From positions 1 to 64,000 of the forward strand of contig NW_002476237.1 of NCBI RefSeq assembly GCF_000189635.1: a DNA stretch of 64,000 nt. Direction: 5' to 3'. Positions 54,597 to 64,000 of the stretch are shown here, piece by piece. A program made the translations under genes and the position numbers. The DNA is from Tetrahymena thermophila SB210. Lineage: Eukaryota; Ciliophora; Oligohymenophorea; Hymenostomatida; Tetrahymenidae. The notes below the pieces were generated by a model, which saw only the letters and a list, made by a program, of their open reading frames with translations, had not been told where the DNA came from and made no database searches. The first letter of the stretch is position 1. The number at the start of each line of letters is the position of its first letter.

Positions 54597-55161
54597 AAAA
54601 CGCATTCTAAATATCGTGATAATTGTAATATTTTTTACGAATTTAAAGAATGAAACATATTTAAGCTGTAATTAATTATCTCTGTGCTTTAAATTTTGTT
54701 GGTCGAGTAAGAAAATTAAATTTTTTTCTTAAATTAAAAAAGAAAAAAAGCATGAAAAATATCTATTAATAAAGTCTTTAAAAAAATAAATTAACTATCT
54801 ATTTATATTTAAAAAAACAAAATCTTAATCCTTAAAAATAAAAAAACTCTTGTATTATTTTTTGTAATTATATTTACTTAAGTGTAGATCTTTCCTTTAA
54901 TTCTAATTAATTAATAAATTAGCAAATGAATCTCGATAGATATAGTAAGATTGAAATTTTTAAAAATATGAAAAAATTTATATTTTTTTAATTAAAATAT
55001 GATTACTTGACATAAATTGTAATCTGTGCTAATTAAATTCATGTCTATAGATATAAAAAATTAATATTTGATTAATATTGTGGCTTAATATTAAAAATAC
55101 AAAAAAAAAAAACACATAAAAAAATATTTATTAAATAATTAAATTATTGATTTTAAGACTA
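54597..55161. other. Intergenic, nothing seen
   Basis: A/T-run-rich spacer between two plus-strand genes. No coding pattern or structured element is supported. Confidence 0.55.
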
Positions 55162-58100
55162 ATGTCTGACTCAAATAGGTACTAATAATAGCACTCATTC
55201 CAAGCCCTAGATACTCGTAATAGCAATACATTTAGTATTGATGGGACTTTTAGGAACTATTATCAAGCTTAATCTTACAACGGTCAAAACAACATAGTAG
55301 ACATTGGATCTATGTAAAAAAATATATAGCAAAATAAGTAAAAATCATAGATAGACAACAGCTTTGTTGGAGAAGGTTTTAGCAGTTTCAACCCTTATTA
55401 GATTCCTCCTAACTGGAAATTAGCTGATATTCATAGAGTACTTTTTTTAAAATGAATTCTAATAAAAAATTTATTAGATAAAAGTAGAAATAATTAAAAT
55501 ATATATTTATTAATTTATTAGGATGCTACATCTGTAGGCAAGCCTAAGAAACAATTCAATCAGCCATTCAAAAACAATTAAGTTTGTCCTTGTTGCGGTT
55601 TTTAAATAGTAATTTTTTATATTATTTATTATGAAATTCATTTCACTTATGATAAATAAATAGAACAAGAAATAAATCAATATGATGGATAACTACACTA
55701 TTCTCTCTTTCTTAGGTTCTGGCTATCCTTTATTTTTTAGTTTTACTAAATATTGTTTGTATATCTTAGCTACAATATTGTTTACTTCTGGAGCATACAA
55801 TTTATATACCAATTATAAAGGCACTTATTGTCTTACAAAAAAACAGATAAAGTAGGGATTACCTTTATACTGTGAAGCAGATTATGTGTCAACTCTTACT
55901 ATCATTAATAAAGCAAATGACGAGTAAGCGATGACTATGCAAAATATTTTGAATTTATTTACAACTATTTTACTCATTGTGCTGTGCTTGTTTTACAGAA
56001 ATGAGTAAAAATAAATTGACTATGATGTCGATGCTGAAGAAATTACACCTGCAGATTACACGATTATGGTAATTATTTTCCAAAGAATTTAAAAATAAAT
56101 AATGAGGATATATAAATAATGTAGATCAAAGGTATTCCACAAAATATGAGTGAATAGGAATTAAAAGAGTAGCTTGTTTCTTTTAGAGAACACGATGAAG
56201 AAAATAATGATCCCCTAGTTGTTTCTGATATTACATATATCTATAATGTGAAGCACGTTAAGGATATAGACAAAAAAGTGCATCTTTTAGTAAAATAGAA
56301 ATAGGAAGCCCTTAAAAATTTAGATGAATACTCAGAAGAATTCAGGTTAAAAAAATTAATTTACTTTTGATTAAAATTATTAAAAAGTAAGCTGCAAATA
56401 AATAACTAAAAATAATTTTTATCAAATTAGAAATATTTAAAATGACTGGGATGATAAAATTTACTATGTCTTGCTTTAAAGTTTAAGTTACTTGAAATGT
56501 GTATAAGATGATAAAACTTAATTCACTGGATATGCATTTGTTTCTTTCGAGCAAGAGGATGACAAGCAGTTTGTGTTGTAAAGTATAGATAAGACTTTAT
56601 GGGAAGCAATAAAAGATTATTTTTTTTCACTTGCTCCAGAATATAAAGAATTAACTCTTAAAAAAACTAATACAGTTGTTTAGTAAATATTTAACATATA
56701 AAATAAGAATTTATACTAATCTATTATATTTTTTAAATAAATTAAAGAATGACAGAATCTCCTGAACCTTTAGATATTATTTGGGATAATCTAACAATGA
56801 AGGATAGTGAAAAATCAGGAATAAGAAAAATAACTTTTTACTCAACTTTGGCCATTACTATATTTTGTGCATACATCATTTACTTGTTAAATTAATATCA
56901 AAATGCAAATAGTAATGAAGGTGATAATAATGCTGATGACCTGTCAATTTATACTTAAATTATGGAATAACTTTCATTTAATAACTTAATCACTTCAACA
57001 GCAATTATCTTTATAAACAGTTTTATAATAAATCTCTCTTTCGCTTATTTTGTGAATCTAGAGTGCTACAATACACGTACTATATACAATGTTTAACTTG
57101 CAAAAAAACTCACAATAGCTCTGTTTATTAATAGTGCTTTGGTCATTACTTTCATCAGCTTTTTTGTTACAAGTAAATCATATATTTTAATTTGTAAATA
57201 ATAATTTTTTATTAAAATAATTAAAAAAATTAGAAAATGTCTACAAAAAGGGAGGACTTATTTATACTACTTTTTACTATTTTGTGATAGATATATTTCT
57301 TTCTTTTATATCAACTCTCATAGATGAAGAATATTACTATTACCTCGTCAAGAGATGGTGGTATAGCAGAAAAGGTTCTAAAAGTAGATTAACTTAAGAA
57401 GAAGCAAACAAGTAATTGATTTACTATTATTAATTGACAATTCTTTTTTATATTTTTTACTTTTGATTATTAAAAGATTTTAATATATTAAATCGTAAAT
57501 ATAATTTAATGAATAAAAAACACAAAATAAAACTTAAAATTTTTTGATTTAAAATTGACAAATAAAAAATATCATCTAAAAATAATAATTTTAAAAAAAT
57601 ATATTTAATTTGCTTAACATATTCTACAGCACAAAATAGAAAATTACTCTTGATAAATCTAGTTTTTTAATAAAAAAAATATTTTTACAATTTTCTAAAA
57701 AATTTAATAAAACAAATGTTTTTTTGTTAATAGGATTTATTAATACCCTAAACACGAAGTTGAAATGTGCTATGCTGAATTGATGAATAATATGTATATT
57801 TGTGTGTTCTTTTCTTCAGCTATTCCTATTGGTTTAGCTTTCTAACTAGTGAGTATATTCCTTTATTATTGGATTACAAAGGTAAATAAATTTAACTCAT
57901 AATTTGCTAATTTTATATTGATTTCTTCTTTAGTATATATTAATAAGGTAGAAAAGAGTTGATTATTAAATTAGTGCTGCTCTTTCTCTTGAAATGACTA
58001 ATTTCTTAGAAATGCTCATTCCTTTGTATGCTATTTCTAATGCTCTCTTTGAGTATTCAGCAACTGGTGAGATTTAAGTAATATAAATGGTCACAATTTT

Positions 58101-58305
58101 TATTAGTGTCTTATTCTCTGCAGTCCCTGTTTAAGTTATTCTCGAAAATATAGTTAACTTTGATATATAAGTTGAGGAAATTAGCTATTCAAAAGCTATT
58201 TTCTAATTCGCTTCTACTTACAAAAAAGAAGACCCTTTTTCTTCATTTGAAAGAAGACACTTTAGTAGAAAATTCAGAAATGAGTCTTTTGTTGAATTAA
58301 ATTGA
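55162..58305 (+). CDS. TMEM63/OSCA (CSC1)-like membrane channel (787 aa)
   Basis: Nine exons: 55162-55437, 55522-55608, 55664-56068, 56125-56345, 56431-56682, 56748-57172, 57234-57411, 57734-57881 and 57934-58305. The N-terminus is Gln/Ser/Asn-rich, then the motif NQVCPCCGFQI (about 111-121) comes just before the first membrane helix (FTKYCLYILATILFTSGAYN). A cytosolic RRM-like region follows (DYTIMIKGIPQNMSEQELKE ... FTGYAFVSFEQ), then SPEPLDIIWDNL, the usual entry to the DUF221/OSCA pore domain. At least seven more helices follow, including KGGLIYTTFYYFVIDIFLSF and MYICVFFSSAIPIGLAF. OSCA/TMEM63 proteins are mechanically gated cation channels. A paralogue with the same exon plan lies 2.8 kb downstream. 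Confidence 0.88.
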
Positions 58306-58816
58306 TGGGAAATACTATTTTTTCTTACTAAAAATATATTAAATTTTAATTTAAAATAAAATTATTTATTTAATAATTAGTTTAAAACTAATTTTTTTAT
58401 AGTTTATCCATTTATTGTAAATATATAAGTTAAAATATTAATAAAATTCAGGTTGATTAATATGTTTGATTTTTCCAAAGAGAAGAAAAAAACTTTACTT
58501 GCACACACACATACAGTTTTATAATATTATAAAATATTCTTTTATAAAAGAAAAAATAAAAAATTGGATAAATTTAATGTACTTTATTTCAAAATACATG
58601 TGAAAAATGATATCCTCAACTTCCTAATTTCTGTATTTTTTCTTTTAATTTCTTTGATTTACAGCATTTCAAAAGAATTTAGATTATTAAAAATACGAGC
58701 TTTAATAATATTATTAGATTAGGTATGAAAAAAGAAAAACAGACTTTCAAAAATTTAATAATATTATTAAAAAAAAAATCTAATAAAAGCGAAATAAATT
58801 AAAAACCAGATTAACA
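58306..58816. other. Intergenic, nothing seen
   Basis: AT-rich spacer with a short CACACACACATACA tract at 58,502-58,515. No gene is supported. Confidence 0.5.
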
Positions 58817-59310
58817 ATGAAAAAGTATTTATTTCTATTCATTTTTATGTCACTGACTTTCTGCGCATAAAGTTCTAATTTAAGAAAATTCTTGCTTAGA
58901 GCTATACCATGGGAATTCAAGAACTGTGGCTCAGAGAACGATCCTATGGTCGTAACTGCTATTACTTTAGATGCAGTACCTGAGAAAAGTGTCAGTGATG
59001 AAATTACTATTGTAATTTATTTTGTAATATTATTTTATGTTATATTAAATATTTAATATTATAGGTTGGTGTTAGCAACGTACATGATAAAATAGTTTAG
59101 GCTAAGATCGATGTATTTTTATAAAATGTTAAAATTACATCTCTTAGTTAGCCATTTGCTCAAGAAGCAGATCCTGGTGATTAGTGGATCTTCAAGTATG
59201 GTTCCTTCATACCTAACATAGCACCAACAGGAAGATATACAATTTAATTTACTTTTGTAAATTCTCGTTAATAGTAACTAACATGTGCTTCACTTTAAAT
59301 GGATCTTTGA
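58817..59310 (+). CDS. Secreted ML-domain (MD-2/NPC2-like) lipid-binding protein (146 aa)
   Basis: Exons 58817-59011 and 59065-59310 join in phase 0. A signal peptide (MKKYLFLFIFMSLTFCAQS) precedes one ML domain: WEFKNCGSENDPMVVTAITL, VSDEITIVGVSNVHDKIVQA, PGDQWIFKYGSFIPNIAPTG and a final YTIQFTFVNSRQQQLTCASL. The Cys in NCG and the Cys near the C-terminus are the pair expected to form the family disulfide. ML proteins bind sterols or other lipids in the lumen or outside the cell; in phagotrophic ciliates a role in digestive vacuoles is reasonable but inferred. Confidence 0.85.
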
Positions 59311-59579
59311 TGAATCCTTTCTAAGTTTAATATGGCAAACATATTTTTACCTTCTCTTACAAATTTCTACTTATAATAAAATTATTAATAATGTTCTTAA
59401 ATATAAAATTTCAAATTTAAATTATTCTATGTGATATATAAGACTTTGTTTGCATTCTATTTTATTCTAAAATTTAAAATATTTTTTTAATTATTCATAA
59501 TAAAACACAATAAAAAATTTTATGTATTATAATTTAATAACAAAGTAGTTCAAACTACTTTCTACAAAATAATTTGTAA

Positions 59580-59652
59580 TCCCCTATAGTCTAGCAGGTT
59601 AGGATAGAAGGTTTTCACCCTTCAGACCCGGGTTCAAGTCCCGGTGGGGGAA
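59580..59652 (+). tRNA. tRNA-Glu (anticodon UUC), copy 1
   Basis: A complete cloverleaf: acceptor TCCCCTA with TGGGGGA, anticodon stem GAAGG/CCTTC around TTTTCAC (anticodon TTC), T arm CCGGGTTCAAGTCCCGG with box B, and discriminator A. No CCA is encoded. A T6 run follows (ATTATTTTTTATT). It is identical to copy 2 at 60,203, including close flanks. Confidence 0.96.
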
Positions 59653-60202
59653 TTATTTTTTATTTAAATATTTTTAAAATCTATTATTCTATTTTGCTAC
59701 ATATAAAAATCAATCATTAAAAAAACCATAAATAAATTTAACTGATATTTTTTGAATGATAAAAATAAGAATCTCAGTGAAAAAACTAATAAAAATAACT
59801 CTTACTATTTTAAAAGATAAAAATAAAAGCCCTTATTTAATAATCACTGATCACAAACAAAGATACTAAAGAAATGTAATATTTCATAGAAAAAATTTTA
59901 ATAAAAAGTGCTAAAATATTAAGTATCATAAATGAACATTTTCATTAATTTTTAATATGGCAAATAAATTCACTTTTATAAATTATTAATATAGCTTTCA
60001 TAGATATTAAATTTCAAATTTATATTTATTCTGTGTGATGTATAAAATGGACTTAGATTTTATAAAGTAATAAATATTTTAAAAAAAACTTAAAAAAATG
60101 TTTGATGTAATATCATATTCAATTGATGTTTCTTCTTCATCATTAATTTTCTTATTTCACTATTCAAGTAATTCACGCTGTTTTTGACAAAATAATTTGT
60201 AA
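59653..60202. other. Spacer between the two tRNA-Glu genes
   Basis: No gene. Its second half (from about 59,952) is a diverged copy of the sequence upstream of tRNA copy 1: both contain TTTAATATGGCAAA and AATTTCAAATTTA at matching distances from their tRNA. Confidence 0.75.
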
Positions 60203-60275
60203 TCCCCTATAGTCTAGCAGGTTAGGATAGAAGGTTTTCACCCTTCAGACCCGGGTTCAAGTCCCGGTGGGGGAA
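60203..60275 (+). tRNA. tRNA-Glu (anticodon UUC), copy 2
   Basis: Identical over all 73 nt to the gene at 59,580, with the same immediate upstream AAAATAATTTGTAA and the same downstream ATTATTTTTTATT Pol III terminator. Offset between copies is 623 nt. Both copies look functional. Confidence 0.96.
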
Positions 60276-61096
60276 TTATTTTTTATTGAACTTTTTTAAT
60301 TATTTTATATCAAATAATTTAACTAATGAAGAAAATAGATAATTAAGATTAAAAAGATATTTTTGACTTAGAAATAATTTAAAATATAAAATTAATTTAT
60401 TATTTTATATTTTAACTTTTATTTAATGTTAAAATTTATTTTTTTTTCAGATATTTTTGATAATTAATGAATGCATTTAAAGATTTTAAATAATAAAATA
60501 CTTCAAAAACTTTTAACAATAACAATTTTTTTTTCCACTAAATATGAAATTTATTTTTGAATGTTTGTTAAATATTAATAACAAAAATAAATTTTAATTT
60601 TTTTAAAATAATTATTTTTCATTAAAAAGCATGTTTATTAATGTCTTTAAAGTGTAATTTTATACATTAATAATAAAATAAAATCTTAAATTGAATATAT
60701 TTATTTTATTACAAAAATAAAAATTAAATTTATTTGTTCCTATTATAAATCTATAATAAATATATTTAAGCCTTAAAAATATATAAAAATAAATAAAAAA
60801 GCATTTAGAGATTTAGTTGTTTAGATTTTATTAGTGTATTAAGGAAATAGTTAAGAAAAGTATTTGTTGGTTGCTTTATAAATATTTTGATAATAATTAA
60901 TAGAAATTTTAAGATATGTATGATTTCAATAAAAAATTGAAATAAAAAAAGAGTTGTTAAATTTTCTTTGATCTTATCAGCTGTAATAACTAATTTATTA
61001 AATAATTAATTCGTTTGGTAAATTAAGTTAAACTTCCAAAAATATCAAAGAAAATAATATCAAAAGTTAATTAAGGAAAAGTTAAAATAATAAAAA
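60276..61096. other. Intergenic, nothing seen
   Basis: Very AT-rich spacer before the second TMEM63-like gene. No supported coding sequence or structured element. Confidence 0.55.
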
Positions 61097-64000
61097 ATGA
61101 ACTTTAACATTTCGAACATTTAGTTGGCTTCACTTTAACTGTAGAAGCTACAAGAATAATAAATTAATAGTTCTAGATTCAATTCTACATAAAAATACAA
61201 TTCAAGCTCAAAATATAATAGCAATTCAAAGTAGGCTTATAATTAAGAGTATAATTCAGTATCAAAATATAACTCTGCATCAAATTACAGCAGCTTATTG
61301 AGCGATGCCAAATCACCTTGCCCAGCTAGAATGCATACTTTAGAAAATGAAAACAAATAAATTAATGGAATTTATAAAAGAAGAGCTTTTATTAATCATT
61401 AAAAAGAGCTTATTTTGAAAGACTTGATTAGAAAGGACTACAACCCATATTAGATTCCTCCTGATTGGAAAGCAGCAGAAAAACATGGAGTAATTAATTC
61501 ATAGAAATACAAAAAAAAATATATTTTAAAATATACAAATTAAAAAGTAAGCAAGAAAAGTTGGAATAGATAGGAGACCTTCCCCAAATGTCCCTTTAGA
61601 ATATGATATTTGTCCATGCTGTAAATATCAAATAGTAAAAAAAAATAATAAATATATTAAATAATAAAGTTATTTTTAATTAGTAAAAAGAAATGATTAG
61701 CATATGGGAAGACCCTGCAAAATTATCATTTTTAGGTTCAGGATATCCTCTATTTTTTAATTATATGGAATACTGCATTTATATCTTAGTAGTTATCATT
61801 ATTTCTTCTGGAGCTTTTAACATTTTTACTAATTTTTATGGCCACAGCTGTGATAAAGTAAGCGAAAATAGAGCTTCAAACGACCATACTTGTCAAGCAG
61901 ATTGGATTTCTATATTTTCTCTTGCTAATAAAAGCTAACAAACTGCAGATATTTAAGAGCTCCTAAACTTCTTTACAATATTCACTTTGATGATACTGCT
62001 TATTTTCTTTAGAAAAAATTAAAAAGAGATTGATCTAAAATGTGATGAAAAAGAACTCACACCATCAGATTTTACTATTATGGTAGCATAAAATTATAAA
62101 CACATAATTTAAAAAGAGCTCATTTAACTATTAAAAAATTAGATTAAAGATATACCTCAAAATGTGAGTAAGGAAGAGTTAATAGAGTTCTTTGAAAGCA
62201 ATGTCGAAGGCTAAGAAAAAATCGAAGTCATGGAAATCAGCTATGTCTATGATACTAGAGACGTAGATGTTTTAAATGAGGAAATCGATAATATAGTAGA
62301 AGAAAAGAAAAAAGCATTATCAAAATTAGATCCATATTCCTAAGAATTCAGGTTTCTTATTTTATTATTTAAAAAATTTTTAAATTAATTAAAATCATTT
62401 TTTAAAGATTTAAATTTTAATTTCAAAAAAAATTTCTAATAATTATTTAAAAAATAATTTCTTGAAAAAATTTTAAAAAGTTTTTTGTTATTATTTCTCT
62501 AATAATTTATACTATATATAATTAGAGATACTGCTGATAAGTTTGATATGGAGATTAAAATGCAGCACAAAGAAATTTAAGAAAAAATGATGGAACTTTC
62601 ATAAGATTAAACAAAGTTTAGTGGATATGCTTTTGTTTCATTTTAAACAGAATCTTAAAAATCTTAGATTTTAGATACCGCAGATAAATCATTCTGTGAT
62701 GAACTTTATGAATCTATATTTTCATAATCATCCGAATTCAAAAATTTACCTTTTAAGGATACAGTCATAAAGTAATTAATTAATTCATATTTCAATTTAA
62801 TAGATTAATGTAATTTAAAATTTCTATTAAAGAGTTTCTGAAGCTCCAGAACCTCTAGATATAATATGGGAAAATATGAACAAAACAGATAATGAAAAGG
62901 CAAATATTAGAATGTTTAGCTTCTTTGTTACAGTTACTTTGCTTATTACTTGTGCTTATGCAATTTACCAACTTACTATTTACTAAGAAAACTAAGCAAA
63001 TTAATAAGACCAGTCTTAGACTAAGGATTCCACAGAATCATCAGAAATTGAGAAATTTTTACAAGACCAGTATCAAAGTTTAATGATAACTATTGCAATT
63101 ATGGTTATCAACTCAGGTATCATTGGTTATGTCTTTAGGTATTTAGTTACAATAGAGAGCTACAATACACATACTCTCTATAATATTAATCTTGCCTAGA
63201 AGTTATCTCTTGCACTCTTTACAAATAGTGCTTTGATTACATGCCTTATTAGTGTTATTTATACAGGTATGCTTATTTTTTATATGAAATACATGAATTA
63301 AATAACTTAATTTTAAAAAATTAGAAAATGTGTTTGGAAAAGGTGGATTAATTTATACAATATTTTATTACTTCACTATTGATACTTTAACTTCTGTAAT
63401 TTCTTGTTTCCTTGACTACTCAATCATATGGAATAAATTTTTAAAGTGGTGGTATATTAACGTCTAGGGCAAAAAGTGTTTGATGACCTAAAAAGAAGCA
63501 AACGAGTAAATAATTATTACATTTTATTAAAAAAAGTTTTTTTTTATTTTTTATATTTATTTATTTATTTTAATAAAGGCTTTGCTAGTTACCTGATCAT
63601 GAGATAGAAGGTTGTTATGCTGAAATTATGAATACAATGTATATAACTATTTTTTACTCACCTGCAGTTCCTTTGGGCTTATTCTTTTCCCTTATTGGAA
63701 TTTTCCTTTATTTCTGGGTATAAAAGGTATTTATTTACTCTTTAATATTAATTAATCAAATTTTACTGGACTAAGTTAAAATAAATTATTATTTAAAAAT
63801 TAAATGTTTAAGCATTGAAAAATCAATAAAATCATTTTTTTTTTCAAATTTACAATAAAAAAAATGAAATAATAAATATTTATTTTGAAGAAATTTACTT
63901 TAATAACAAAAACTTACTTTTAGTTTTCATTTTTAAAACGTAAATTAAAAACAATAAATCTATTTATATGTAAAAAATTAATTTGAAATTGAATTTCTTT
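61097..64000 (+). CDS. Second TMEM63/OSCA-like channel, truncated by window edge
   Basis: Eight exons are visible: 61097-61489, 61548-61634, 61684-62082, 62143-62351, 62526-62771, 62833-63266, 63325-63505 and 63579-63726; the last exon lies beyond 64,000. Exon phases equal those of the gene at 55,162 at every junction. Shared landmarks are YNPYQIPPDWKAAEKHG, DICPCCKYQI before the first helix, SDFTIMIKDIPQNVSKEEL, FSGYAFVSF and SEAPEPLDIIWENM. The N-terminal 110 residues have diverged and carry short tandem repeats of the YNSxSKYNS type. It is a tandem paralogue from local gene duplication, probably with the same mechanosensitive channel fold. No break is seen in the visible part. Confidence 0.87.

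Overview
The window is the left end of a ciliate somatic (macronuclear) chromosome. It opens with about 40 nt of pure C4A2 telomere repeat. Base composition is very AT-rich, genes are split by short AT-rich GT-AG introns (about 50 to 520 nt), and only TGA ends a reading frame. TAA and TAG are read as glutamine throughout, including inside conserved domains. Pure C4A2 telomeres, introns longer than those of Paramecium and 1-2 kb intergenic gaps fit Tetrahymena thermophila or a close relative. All gene models were built by hand from conserved motifs, reading-frame continuity with TGA as the only stop, and splice phase. Exon sums were checked to be multiples of three.

Layout. Positions 1-7,600 are subtelomeric and gene-poor: two confident but unrecognised two-exon genes (1,694-2,616 and 3,004-3,898) plus several weak coding-like fragments. 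From 7,610 the density rises. On the minus strand: a large ciliate-type membrane protein (7,610-11,264), an alpha-carbonic-anhydrase-like secreted protein lacking two of three zinc ligands (13,233-14,359), and a 1,459-residue N/Q-rich protein with a Schlafen/AlbA_2-like patch (15,472-19,851). On the plus strand: a ULK-like kinase fused to EF hands (21,225-23,094) and an AMPK beta subunit (24,674-26,604). Then an EMAP-like WD40 protein (minus, 27,394-29,637), an M1 aminopeptidase (plus, 30,990-33,936), tRNA-Lys(CUU) (minus), and an unknown single-TM protein (plus, 34,336-35,474). A minus-strand block follows: doublecortin-domain kinase (37,216-39,534), N/Q-tailed unknown (40,181-40,964), RBMX2/Ist3 splicing factor (42,200-43,299), two-TM coiled-coil protein (43,703-45,121) and a helical unknown (45,310-46,852). 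The last part is plus strand: a small secreted unknown (47,889-48,557), a DYRK kinase (49,448-54,596), a TMEM63/OSCA-like channel (55,162-58,305), an ML-domain lipid-binding protein (58,817-59,310), two identical tRNA-Glu(UUC) genes in a local duplication, and a second TMEM63/OSCA-like paralogue cut by the window edge (61,097 onward).

There are no operons; neighbours are independently oriented. Themes are signalling (four kinases or kinase subunits), microtubule proteins (EMAP-like, DCX kinase) and membrane proteins. I found no CRISPR array, intact transposon or clear viral element. The most distinctive items are the zinc-ligand-deficient carbonic anhydrase, the ULK-EF-hand fusion with a stop-codon-encoded Gln in its APE motif, the Schlafen-like N/Q-rich giant, the tandem TMEM63 paralogues with a conserved CPCC motif, and the duplicated tRNA-Glu block.
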